64,000 nucleotides of DNA, from assembly GCF_003060865.1 (NCBI RefSeq), contig NZ_CP028918.1:2654001-2718000 (forward strand). Direction: 5' to 3'. The notes under the pieces were generated by a model. It was not told the origin of the DNA, did not search any database, and worked only from the letters and a program-made list of their open reading frames with translations. The DNA comes from Gemmobacter aquarius. GTDB taxonomy: Bacteria > Pseudomonadota > Alphaproteobacteria > Rhodobacterales > Rhodobacteraceae. Below are positions 27,438-35,620 of the stretch, piece by piece. The translations under genes and the position numbers were made by a program. Position 1 is the first letter of the stretch. Each line of letters starts with the position of its first letter.

Positions 27438-28238
27438 TCAGTCCTGACTGTCCAGCCAGTCGCGGAACTCGGCCACCACCTCGGGGTCGCTGTCGACCAT
27501 GTATTGCGGCGCGGGGTAGTGCCCCTTGTGAACGTCGCTCGCAAAAGCCGTCATCGCCCTCACCCGCATCTCTTGCAGACGGGCGTGTTCGGCGGCGAAA
27601 TCGGCGTAAACCTTGGCATGGCGCGGCACGCGGCCCTTGGTCTGGCCCAGCACGTCGTCGGTGAACAGATATTGCGCATGCCCGCCCGGCCCCGCCCCCA
27701 TCGAAATCAGGAACAATCCGGTCTTTTCGGCAATCGCATCGGTGATCGAATGCGGCACCACCTCGATCTCGACCGCAAAAGCCCCCGCCTCCTCCAGCGC
27801 CTTGCACTGGCGGTAGACCAGTTGCGCCGTCTCAAGCGTCTTGCCCACCGCCTTGAACCCGCCGGTCCATGTGGCCTTTGACGGGATCAGCCCGACATGC
27901 CCGCAGACCGGCAAGCCGTGGTCGGCCATCGCCCGCACCGTCGCAAGCGAGCCTGAGCAATAGAACCCGTCCGCCCCGTTCTTGAACAAGGGAAAGGCCC
28001 AGCGCAGGAAATCGGCCGTATCCCCGATCTCGTAGAAATTATCCCCCGGAAAGGCGAAAGCGGTGGGGGCAACCTCGCGGAAACGGCGGTCCATGATCAT
28101 CGCAGGCGGCACCGACAGCAATTCTACCCCAGCCCGCTCGGCGGCCTCGGCCTCGTCCAGCGTCTCGACCCGCAGCATGGCGAACTGGTGCTTGCCCCGC
28201 GCATCCAGCAGATCGCGCACCGTCAGACGTTTGCCCAT
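27438..28238 (-). CDS. PanB-like ketopantoate hydroxymethyltransferase family protein
   Basis: A 266-aa TIM-barrel protein related to 3-methyl-2-oxobutanoate hydroxymethyltransferase. GHVGLIPS (near residue 126) and EIEVVPHSITDAIAEKTGL match the PanB barrel, and length equals PanB. The N-terminal GDSLG-type metal motif of true PanB is replaced by VPPAMIMDRR, so the substrate is probably different. It is the last gene of a three-gene minus-strand operon after the MocD- and MocE-like genes, overlapping MocE by one base (TGATG). A C-C lyase or aldolase step on a catabolic intermediate is plausible. Confidence 0.75.
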   Translation of the reverse strand: MGKRLTVRDLLDARGKHQFAMLRVETLDEAEAAERAGVELLSVPPAMIMDRRFREVAPTAFAFPGDNFYEIGDTADFLRWAFPLFKNGADGFYCSGSLATVRAMADHGLPVCGHVGLIPSKATWTGGFKAVGKTLETAQLVYRQCKALEEAGAFAVEIEVVPHSITDAIAEKTGLFLISMGAGPGGHAQYLFTDDVLGQTKGRVPRHAKVYADFAAEHARLQEMRVRAMTAFASDVHKGHYPAPQYMVDSDPEVVAEFRDWLDSQD

Positions 28239-28552
28239 CACGGCACCTCGATGAAAACGTCGTCGCCCTCGACCTTGGTGGCAAAGGTCTTCAGGTTCAC
28301 GCAGACCGGCGCACGCTTGGCCTCTCCGGTGCGATAGTCGAACTGCCCGTTGTGCTTGGGACATTCAATCAGATGCCCCATCACCAGCCCGTCGCAAAGA
28401 TGCACGTTTTCATGCGTGCACAGCCCCGCCGTGGCGTAAAACTTTCCCTCGGGCGAATGATACAGCGCATAACTCGCCCCGCCATGATCGAAGCGGATCA
28501 GGTCTTCCTCATCGATATCATCGGTGGCGCAGGCACGAACCCATTGTGGCAT
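28238..28552 (-). CDS. MocE-family Rieske [2Fe-2S] ferredoxin
   Basis: A 104-aa Rieske ferredoxin. The cluster ligands are Cys45-x-His47 (LCTHENVHL) and Cys64-x2-His67 (CPKHNGQFDY). It would pass electrons to the oxygenase-like protein encoded just upstream. MocE is the ferredoxin of rhizopine catabolism in Sinorhizobium meliloti, where it works with MocD and the reductase MocF. No reductase gene is visible here. The ATG at 28552 matches family starts. Separated from the MocD-like gene by 11 bp. Confidence 0.88.
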   Translation of the reverse strand: MPQWVRACATDDIDEEDLIRFDHGGASYALYHSPEGKFYATAGLCTHENVHLCDGLVMGHLIECPKHNGQFDYRTGEAKRAPVCVNLKTFATKVEGDDVFIEVP

Positions 28553-28563
28553 CTGTCTTTTCC

Positions 28564-29649
28564 TTATTCGGCAGGAATGGCTTGGCCCAAAGCGGCCACG
28601 TGGAAATCGGTCCGGTAAGGCTTGGCCCCCGCAGGCAGGTCGCGGTGCAGGAAATACTCCTCGCTCCCCAACTGCCGCTTCAGCGCGGGCCACATCTCGC
28701 GGAACGCTTGCAAGATCGAGGTGTTCGGCGCGGGCAGGTCATGCTTGATCACCTCATGCAGGCGCGGCAGCGCGTGATAGGGCACCATCGGGAACATGTG
28801 ATGCTCCACATGGTAATTCATGTTCCAGTAGATGAAGCGCGACACGGGGTTCATGTAAACCGTCCGGCTGTTCAGACGGTGGTCGATCACATTGTCCGCC
28901 AGCCCGCCATGCTGCAACAGCCCCGTCATGATGTGATGCCACGCGCCATACATGCGCGGCAGCCCCACCACCATCAAAGGCAGGACCGACTGCGTGTAAA
29001 CCGCCAGCCCCAACGTCACGGCATAAATCACGGTGTAGACAATCGCCACCCGCCGCACCTTGCCCCACTCCGATTGCGGCACGAACGTCCGCTCCTCGGC
29101 GGTCGGCCCCGAAACCGCATTGCGGATCATGCGGGGAAAGAACCCGATCACATCCGGCACGCCAAAGAACGCAAGGACCAGCTTGGCAAAGGCGGGCGGG
29201 CGCATGATCGCAATCTCGGGGTCGCGCCCGACGATATAGGTGTCGGTGTGGTGGCGCGCATGGCTCCAGCGCCACGTCGCCGAATTCCGCATGATCATGA
29301 AGGACGCGATCTGGTAGACCACATCGTTCATCCACGGTGTCTTGAACGCCGTCCCGTGCCCGCACTCATGCCAGCGCGAGTCGGAAGCCGACCCGTAAAG
29401 CACGCCGTAAGCCAGCCAGAACGGCACGCACCACCACGTTCCCCACAGCGCAATGCCCCCCGCCGCAAAGCCGATCATGCAGCCGTATAGCAGGATCGTG
29501 TCCCGGATCGCGGGGGCATCGCTGCGCGCCATCAACTCTTTCATCACCTTGCGCGGCACCTCGGTGTGGTACCACTCGGCGGCAGCAAGGCCGGTTTCCA
29601 CCGCCCGCGCGCCATCGGGGCCAAGCAGGCTGTAATCACGTTTGCTCAT
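28564..29649 (-). CDS. MocD-like membrane fatty-acid-desaturase/hydroxylase family protein
   Basis: A 361-aa integral membrane di-iron enzyme. Three histidine boxes are clear: HECGH at 94-98, HARHH at 130-134 and HVEHH at 280-284. Hydrophobic helices lie at about 50-85 and 200-232. Such enzymes hydroxylate, desaturate or demethylate using O2 and a ferredoxin. The pairing with a MocE-type ferredoxin points to MocD, proposed to act on 3-O-methyl-scyllo-inosamine. A lipid desaturase role is the alternative. First gene of the operon, divergent from the LacI regulator. Confidence 0.82.
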   Translation of the reverse strand: MSKRDYSLLGPDGARAVETGLAAAEWYHTEVPRKVMKELMARSDAPAIRDTILLYGCMIGFAAGGIALWGTWWCVPFWLAYGVLYGSASDSRWHECGHGTAFKTPWMNDVVYQIASFMIMRNSATWRWSHARHHTDTYIVGRDPEIAIMRPPAFAKLVLAFFGVPDVIGFFPRMIRNAVSGPTAEERTFVPQSEWGKVRRVAIVYTVIYAVTLGLAVYTQSVLPLMVVGLPRMYGAWHHIMTGLLQHGGLADNVIDHRLNSRTVYMNPVSRFIYWNMNYHVEHHMFPMVPYHALPRLHEVIKHDLPAPNTSILQAFREMWPALKRQLGSEEYFLHRDLPAGAKPYRTDFHVAALGQAIPAE

Positions 29650-29778
29650 CTCTTCCTCCTCCGCTCGGAACCGGCGCCTCGGTCACCAACCCCGCGCCTG
29701 TCTTAGAACAATCATTCCACCGCCGTGTAGAGGAAATGCTGGACGCCCGCATATTTTCATCATAACTCTGCATGATAC

Positions 29779-29794
29779 TGACGAAAAAACATCA
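29779..29794. promoter_or_regulatory. Candidate LacI operator 1
   Basis: TGACGAAAAAACATCA lies 10 bp before the regulator start and in the divergent promoter region with the MocD-like gene. It matches the perfect palindrome at 30870-30885 at 12 of 16 positions, so it may mediate autoregulation. Confidence 0.5.
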
Positions 29795-29803
29795 AGGCAA
29801 ATG

Positions 29804-30838
29804 ATGGCGAAACGTCCCGGAATGGCCACCCTCGCGGCGGCGGCAGGTGTCTCTGTCGCTACCGTCGACCGTTTGCTCAACGGGCGCGAACAGGTGTCCG
29901 CCGCCACGCGCACCGCCGTGCTCGAAGCGGCGCTCAGGCTTGGCCACCCCGCAGCCGCCCGCCTGACCGGGGCATCCGGCCAAGACGCGCCCCGCACCAT
30001 CCGCTTCGGCGTTTTGCTGCACAAACAGGGGCAAGAATTCTACCAGAACATGGCGCGCGAAATGCGAACAGCCGTCAGCCGCCTTCCGGCGGTCAACGGC
30101 AAACTCGATCTAGAATTCTCGGCCAGCCAAGCCCCGAGCGAGGTCGCAAGCCTGCTGCGCGCCATGGGCAACCGCTGCGACGTGATCGCCGCCACCGCCG
30201 TCAACCACCCCGAAATAACCGCCGCCGTGGACGAGTTGAAACAGCGCGGCATCCCCGTCTTCTCGCTTCTGTCCGATTTCGCCCAAGGCATCCGCGCGGG
30301 CTATGTCGGGCTCAACAACCTCAAGGTCGGGCGCACGGCGGCATGGATGATTTCCCTTTCCGCACGCGGTGCCGGCAAGGTCGCGATCTTCGTCGGCGGC
30401 ACACGCTGGCACGGCCACGACCTGCGCGAAACCGGCTTTCGCGCCTATCTGCGCGAAGAACGCCCCGACCTCGAGGTGCTCGAATCGATCGTCAACCTCG
30501 AAACCCGCCAACTGACCTTTGAGACCACGCTTGCCCTCTTGCGCAAACACCCCGACCTGCGCGGCATCTACGTCGCAGGCGGCGGGATGGAGGGGGCAAT
30601 CGCCGCCCTGAAGCAATCGCGCACGCCGGGCGATGTCGCACTTGTGGTCAACGAACTCACCACCGATTCGCGCTCGGGCCTCGCGCAGGGCTGGGTCACG
30701 CTGGTCGATGCCACACCCCTTCCCGACCTGTGCCACGAAGTCCTCGGCATGATGGTGCGCGCCATGCGCGACGGGGGCGCTGCAAATGCAGGGCAGGTGT
30801 TCTTGCCGGTCAACCTGCACGTGGCCGAATCCCTCTGA
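29804..30838 (+). CDS. LacI-family transcriptional regulator
   Basis: A 344-aa repressor. N-terminal helix-turn-helix: MATLAAAAGVSVATVDRLLNG (split near the recognition helix), followed by a hinge and a periplasmic-binding-type effector domain. That domain carries KVGRTAAWMI and a C-terminal LVDATPLPDLCHEV. Sensor type suggests a sugar, polyol or inosamine ligand. Two ATGs stand in tandem; 29804 is chosen because AAGG lies six bases before it. It sits between the oxygenase operon and the importer operon, both with candidate operators. Confidence 0.9.
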   Translation: MAKRPGMATLAAAAGVSVATVDRLLNGREQVSAATRTAVLEAALRLGHPAAARLTGASGQDAPRTIRFGVLLHKQGQEFYQNMAREMRTAVSRLPAVNGKLDLEFSASQAPSEVASLLRAMGNRCDVIAATAVNHPEITAAVDELKQRGIPVFSLLSDFAQGIRAGYVGLNNLKVGRTAAWMISLSARGAGKVAIFVGGTRWHGHDLRETGFRAYLREERPDLEVLESIVNLETRQLTFETTLALLRKHPDLRGIYVAGGGMEGAIAALKQSRTPGDVALVVNELTTDSRSGLAQGWVTLVDATPLPDLCHEVLGMMVRAMRDGGAANAGQVFLPVNLHVAESL

Positions 30839-30869
30839 CGCTTTGCCGCAACAGATTGGCAGGCCCTTC

Positions 30870-30885
30870 TGACGAAATATCGTCA
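30870..30885. promoter_or_regulatory. Candidate LacI operator 2 (perfect palindrome)
   Basis: TGACGAAATATCGTCA has 6-bp inverted arms (TGACGA, TCGTCA) around a 4-bp centre. It lies 32 bp after the regulator gene and 155 bp before the isomerase gene that heads the importer operon. It resembles the site at 29779. Confidence 0.6.
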
Positions 30886-31039
30886 TAGCCCGACGATTCC
30901 CCGATGAATCTTCGGCTTTCCTCCCTGCCCTCCCAAATAGCGCTTTGATGGAATGAAAGTTCCACTATGCCTGTCCTGCGGCATGTCCGAACCACAGCCG
31001 CCCCGAACGGCCACCCCGACGACCAAGGACCCTTGCAGA

Positions 31040-31845
31040 ATGCTTCCCTTCGCCCTTAACCACATGACCACCCCCGCCTCGGATGGGAGCCATTCCTCGA
31101 TCTGGCCAAATCGCTCGGCTGCGTCGGCGTCGAATTCCGCAACGATTTTCCCACCCCGCTCTTTGACGGTGCCGCCCCGGCCACCGTGGGCGCCGCGGTC
31201 AAATCCCGTGGCCTGCGCTTCCTCGCACTGGCCGAGGTCAAGATGTTCAACGACTGGTCCGACGCCAAACGCGCCGAGGCCGAAGCCCTGATGCAGATCG
31301 CCGTCGCCGCAGGGGCCGAAGCCATCAGCCTGATCCCGCGCAACGATGGCGTGGCGACCGACCGTGCGGAAAGCCGCAATGTTACGGAAACGGCGCTGCG
31401 CGAACTGCTGCCCATGCTCAAATCCCACGGCCTGAAAGCCATGGTCGAACCCCTTGGTTTCGCCGTCTGCTCGCTGCGCTACAAGGACGTTCTGGCCGAT
31501 GCGATCCATGCCGTGGGCGGGGTTGGCACCTACTTCATGGTGCATGACACCTTCCACCACGCGCTGGCCGGTTTCGGTGCTATATTCCCCGACCTGACGG
31601 GAATCGTCCACGTCTCGGGCGTCAAGGACATGATCCCGCTCGACGACATGCGCGACCCGCACCGCGTGCTCGTCGATGCCGACGATGTGCTGGGCAACGT
31701 CGCCCAGATCCGTGCCCTTCGCGCCGCCGGATATACCGGCCCGATCAGCTATGAACCTTTCGCCCCTTCGGTCCACGCGCTGGCCGATGCGAAAGCGCCG
31801 CTTGCGGCCTCGATGCAATTCATCCGCAACGGCGTTGCCGCCTGA
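31040..31845 (+). pseudogene. Frameshifted MocC-like sugar phosphate isomerase/epimerase
   Basis: Reading from ATG 31040 gives MLPFALNHMTTP. The family sequence then continues (LGWEPFLDLAKSLGCVGVEF) only in the next frame, from 31078 to the stop at 31845. One base is missing in the five-C run at 31071-31075. Restored, the protein would be about 268 aa, an AP-endonuclease-type TIM barrel with VEPLGFAVCSLR, VHDTFHH and GPISYEPFAPSV supplying metal ligands. This fits MocC/IolE-type isomerases acting on inositol- or inosamine-derived ketoses. It may be a true pseudogene or a homopolymer sequencing error. Confidence 0.85.
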
Positions 31846-31927
31846 GTGGAGGGAATACCGCCCCGAAGCGGGCGGTCCGGCAGGGAGAAAAGGTGTGCCG
31901 GACACCGACATGTGGAGGAGAGACCCA

Positions 31928-32869
31928 ATGAAAAAGACCCTTATGATCGCCGGTTTCGCTGCCCTGATGGGTACCAGCGCGATGGCTGACGGCATCGGCG
32001 TTTCGATGGCCAAGTTCGACGACAACTTCCTGACCGTCCTTCGCAACGGCATTCAGGCGCAGGCCGATGCCGCCGGCCTTTCGGTCCAGATCGAAGATGC
32101 GGGCAATGACGTTGCCAAGCAGCTCGACCAGATCAACAACTTCATCGCGTCGGGCGTCACCTCGATCATCGTGAACCCGGTCGACACCTCGGCCACGCAG
32201 GCGATGTCTGACGCTGCCGCCGCCGCAGGCGTGCCGCTGGTCTACGTCAACCGCCAGCCAGTCAACGTCGACACCCTGCCCGACAATCAGGCTTTCGTCG
32301 CCTCGAACGAAGAAGAGTCGGGCACGCTGGAAACCATCGCCATGTGCGACAACTGGGCAGCCGAAGGCAAAACCGAAGTCAACGTCTACGTCATGCAGGG
32401 CGAGCTGTCGAACCAGGCCGCCGTGCAGCGCACCAAAGACATCTACGACGTGATCGAAGCGGGCAAGTGCAAGGTCAAGGTCAACGTGATCGACCAGCAG
32501 ACCGCCAACTGGAGCCGCGACGAAGCCACCAACCTGATGACCAACTGGCTCTCGACCGGCGCAGCCTTCGATGGCGTCATCGCCAACAACGACGAAATGG
32601 CCCTCGGCGCGATCCAGGCGATCAAGGCCGCCGGCATCGACATGGCGACCGTCCAGATCGGCGGCGTGGATGCGACCCAAGACGCGCTTGCCGCGATGCA
32701 GGCGGGCGACCTCGACGTGACCGTGTTCCAGAACGCCGCCGGTCAGGGCGCAGGCGCACTCGACGCCGCGACCAAACTCGCCGCAGGCGAAGCGGTCGAG
32801 CAAAAGGTCTATATCCCGTTCGAACTGGTCATTCCGGCCAACCTGGCCGATTACGCCGCCAAGAACTGA
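31928..32869 (+). CDS. Sugar/rhizopine ABC transporter substrate-binding protein (MocB-like)
   Basis: A 313-aa periplasmic protein with a 20-residue signal peptide (MKKTLMIAGFAALMGTSAMA). The mature part is a type I periplasmic-binding fold: VSMAKFDDNFLTVLRNGI at the N-terminus, IIVNPVDTSATQ in the ligand cleft, and IANNDEMALGAIQAIKAAG near residue 220. Closest by eye to the ribose/rhizopine-binding (RbsB/MocB) group. A strong GGAGGAGA site precedes ATG 31928. An intercistronic hairpin follows, typical of binding-protein genes expressed above the rest of the operon. Confidence 0.9.
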   Translation: MKKTLMIAGFAALMGTSAMADGIGVSMAKFDDNFLTVLRNGIQAQADAAGLSVQIEDAGNDVAKQLDQINNFIASGVTSIIVNPVDTSATQAMSDAAAAAGVPLVYVNRQPVNVDTLPDNQAFVASNEEESGTLETIAMCDNWAAEGKTEVNVYVMQGELSNQAAVQRTKDIYDVIEAGKCKVKVNVIDQQTANWSRDEATNLMTNWLSTGAAFDGVIANNDEMALGAIQAIKAAGIDMATVQIGGVDATQDALAAMQAGDLDVTVFQNAAGQGAGALDAATKLAAGEAVEQKVYIPFELVIPANLADYAAKN

Positions 32870-32885
32870 TCCCGACAGATCACGG

Positions 32886-32912
32886 GGGCGGCGCGCACAG
32901 CGCCGCCCTTTT
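32886..32912 (+). terminator. Intercistronic hairpin after the binding-protein gene
   Basis: A 9-bp perfect G+C stem (GGGCGGCGC and GCGCCGCCC, 5-nt loop) followed by TTTTATC lies 17 bp after the binding-protein stop. It is likely a partial terminator and 3' stabiliser, giving excess binding protein over the membrane components. Confidence 0.75.
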
Positions 32913-32977
32913 ATCTTGCCGCGCGGGGCAGCGCAGGCAGATGATGCAAAATCCAGATGACAAAGGGAGGGGAGCCC

Positions 32978-34048
32978 GTGTCCCAGACGACACATGGCCT
33001 TGGCGGCCTGAAATACGATCCGGCCAAGCGGACCAGACCGCAAGAGATGAACGTCTTCATCGCCCTGCTCGTCATCATCGCGGCTTTCGAAATCCTTGGC
33101 CGCGTGCTGATGGGCGACAGCTTCCTGTTCAACACCCGCGACAACATCGACACGCTGTTCAACGAACAGCGCCTGCAGATCATCATCCTGCAAGTCTCGA
33201 TCGTCGGCATCATCGCGCTTGGCGTGACCCAAGTCATCATCTCGGGCGGGATCGACCTGTCGTCGGGTTCCATCGTCGGCCTGACCGCCATGGTCACCAT
33301 GAGCTTCGCGCAAGTCGCCCTCGTCAACGGCAACCCCAACCCCAAGGCCATCTTCGGCGACTGGGCGATGGACCTGCCGGTGATCGTGCCCCTCGTTGTC
33401 GGCCTCGGCTGCGGGCTTGCGGCGGGCTTCGTCAACGGCGCGCTGATCGCCTATACCCGCATCCCGCCCTTCATCGCCACGCTCGGCATGATGGTGACCG
33501 CACGCGGCGCGTCCAAATGGTGGTCCAAGGGCAACCCGATCTCGTTCCCGACCGAAGCTTACGCCGAAATCGGCAAGGGCATGATGCCCGTGGTGATCTT
33601 CGTCGTGCTGGCGATCCTGTTCCACTGCATCATGACCTACACGAAATACGGCAAACACTGCTACGCCATCGGCTCGAACGAGGCTGCGGCCCGCATGTCG
33701 GGCATCAACACCGAACACCACAAGGTGCTGGTCTATGTCATCGCAGGTGGCCTCGCCGCGCTCGCCGCCGTGGTGCTGTCGTCGAAAAACCTGACCGCAC
33801 AGGCGGGCATGGGCGTGATGTACGAACTCGACGCCATCGCCATGGCCGTGATCGGCGGCGTGTCGCTCCAAGGCGGGCGCGGCTCGATCCTCGGCACCTG
33901 CCTCGGCGCGCTGATCTTCGGCGTCATCATCTCGGGGTTCACCTTCCTGAAGCTCGACGCCTACTATCAGGAAATGGTCAAAGGCATCATCATCGTCGCC
34001 GCCGTCGTGCTTGACCAATGGCGGCAAAAGGGACGGGCGCGGGGATAA
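32978..34048 (+). CDS. Sugar ABC transporter permease (RbsC family)
   Basis: A 356-aa integral membrane permease of the branched-chain/ribose class, with about nine helices and the conserved SGGIDLSSGSIVGLTAMV segment near residues 85-102 plus VIGGVSLQGGRGSILGT near 300. A GTG at 32978 is preferred because a strong GGGAGGGGA site lies 4-5 bases upstream, while the ATG at 32957 has none. The stop overlaps the ATPase start by one base (TAATG). Partner of the binding protein and ATPase. Confidence 0.9.
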   Translation: MSQTTHGLGGLKYDPAKRTRPQEMNVFIALLVIIAAFEILGRVLMGDSFLFNTRDNIDTLFNEQRLQIIILQVSIVGIIALGVTQVIISGGIDLSSGSIVGLTAMVTMSFAQVALVNGNPNPKAIFGDWAMDLPVIVPLVVGLGCGLAAGFVNGALIAYTRIPPFIATLGMMVTARGASKWWSKGNPISFPTEAYAEIGKGMMPVVIFVVLAILFHCIMTYTKYGKHCYAIGSNEAAARMSGINTEHHKVLVYVIAGGLAALAAVVLSSKNLTAQAGMGVMYELDAIAMAVIGGVSLQGGRGSILGTCLGALIFGVIISGFTFLKLDAYYQEMVKGIIIVAAVVLDQWRQKGRARG

Positions 34049-34815
34049 TGGCAATGGATGATATCGTTCTCGAAACCCGTGGCCTGACCAAACGCTACGG
34101 CGGCGTGCACGCGCTGGAAGACGCCAACTTCATCCTGCGGCGCGGCGAACACGTCGCCGTCGTGGGCGACAACGGCGCAGGCAAATCCACCTTCGTGCGC
34201 CAGATCACCGCCGTCGAACAGAAATCGGCGGGCCAAGTGTTCTTCGACGGGCGCGAGGTGAATTTCGAAGGCCCGCTGCAAGCCCGCGAAGCCGGCATCG
34301 AAACCGTGTTCCAGACCCTCGCGCTTGCCGATGACCTCGACGTGCCCTCGAACCTGTTTCTGGGGCGCGAGCTGTTCAAGTTCCGCCTCGGCCCGTTCAG
34401 CATCCTCGACCGCAAGGCGATGCGCGAACGCACGCTCGAAGCGCTCAAGACCACGGCGGTGAAAATCCCCAACGTCGACAACCCGATCCGCAACATGTCG
34501 GGCGGCCAGCGCCAATGCGTGTCCATCGCCCGCACGGCCGCTTTCGCCAGCAAGCTGGTCATCATGGACGAACCGACCGCCGCCTTGGGCGTGCAGGAAA
34601 CCGCACAGGTCGAAAACATCATCCGCGGGCTGAAAGAACGCGAGGTGCCACTGATCCTGATCTCGCACAACCTGCGTCAGGTCTTCGACCTTGTGGACCG
34701 CATCGTGGTCTTCCGGCGCGGCCGCATCGTCGCCAGCCTGAACAAGGACGAAACCGACGGCAACGACATCGTCAGCTACATCACCGGCGTCAAGGGCGCC
34801 GATGCCGCCGCCTGA
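34048..34815 (+). CDS. Sugar ABC transporter ATP-binding protein, single domain
   Basis: A 255-aa ATPase energising the importer. Walker A is GDNGAGKST (residues 40-48), the Q-loop is VFQT, the signature is SGGQRQ (151-156), Walker B is VIMDEP (171-176), and a switch His lies in LISHNLRQV. It has one nucleotide-binding domain, unlike the fused two-domain RbsA or XylG, so two copies presumably assemble, as for FrcA. Coupled by a 1-nt overlap with the permease gene. Last gene of the plus-strand operon. Confidence 0.92.
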   Translation: MAMDDIVLETRGLTKRYGGVHALEDANFILRRGEHVAVVGDNGAGKSTFVRQITAVEQKSAGQVFFDGREVNFEGPLQAREAGIETVFQTLALADDLDVPSNLFLGRELFKFRLGPFSILDRKAMRERTLEALKTTAVKIPNVDNPIRNMSGGQRQCVSIARTAAFASKLVIMDEPTAALGVQETAQVENIIRGLKEREVPLILISHNLRQVFDLVDRIVVFRRGRIVASLNKDETDGNDIVSYITGVKGADAAA

Positions 34816-34864
34816 CCCGCGAAACAAAAGGGGGGCCACAGCCCCCCTTGCCCCCCAATTCCCC

Positions 34865-35560
34865 TCAAACGTGCCGCGTCAGCCCACCGTCGACGCGCAG
34901 GCTTTGCCCCGTCACATAGCTGCTGTCATCGGTCAAAAGGAACGCCGCCGCCTTGGCCTGTTCCGCGACCGTCCCGATCCGCTTCATCGCCGCCAACTCG
35001 CCGTATTTCGCCACGTCCAGACTGTCGGTGAACCCCGGCAACAGGCAATTCATCCTGATGTTCTTCGGCCCGTAACGGTCGGCATACATCTTGGCGAAAG
35101 CCGACACCCCCGCGCGGTAGACGCAAGACGCCGGAAACCACAGCGAAGGCTCGAACGCCGCATAGGTCGTGACGTTCACGATGGACCCGCCCCCCTGCGC
35201 CTCCATCGCGGGCGTCACCAGCCGCGCCATCCGCACCACGGATTTGACGATCATGTCATTGGCCAGATCCCAGTTCTCGTCGGTGATCTCCAGCAAATCC
35301 CCTTTCGGCGGGTGCCCGGTATGGTTCAACACCGCATCGATCCGCCCGTAAGACGCCATCGCCAGATCGACGATCCCCTTCAGGTCGGCCTCGCTCTGCG
35401 CCACACCGCGCCGCGCCACGCCGCCCAGTTCCGCCGCCAGCACCTCGCAGCTTTCCGATGGCGACATCAGCGCCACACGGTAGCCCCGCGCGTGCATCTC
35501 GCGCGCTACGGCGGCCCCGATCCCGCGCCCGCCCCCTGTGACCAGACAAACCTTCTGCAT
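34865..35560 (-). CDS. SDR-family oxidoreductase with atypical active site
   Basis: A 231-aa Rossmann protein. The cofactor motif GGGRGIG is at about residues 9-15, and NHTG replaces the usual NNAG. The expected Ser is replaced in NVTTYAAF. The catalytic stretch reads VYRAGVSAF, so Tyr is kept but Lys of YxxxK is Val. The rest (IRMNCLLPGFTDS, SYVTGQSLRVDGG) is normal. Some SDR branches share this YRAG variant, so activity may persist by another route. It faces the importer operon across a 49-bp gap and may dehydrogenate a polyol intermediate. Confidence 0.85.
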   Translation of the reverse strand: MQKVCLVTGGGRGIGAAVAREMHARGYRVALMSPSESCEVLAAELGGVARRGVAQSEADLKGIVDLAMASYGRIDAVLNHTGHPPKGDLLEITDENWDLANDMIVKSVVRMARLVTPAMEAQGGGSIVNVTTYAAFEPSLWFPASCVYRAGVSAFAKMYADRYGPKNIRMNCLLPGFTDSLDVAKYGELAAMKRIGTVAEQAKAAAFLLTDDSSYVTGQSLRVDGGLTRHV

Positions 35561-35620
35561 GCGACGCCTCCCAAATACTGCGCCGCCACCTTGCCCGCCG
35601 CATCGCCTGAAAGCCAGAGC

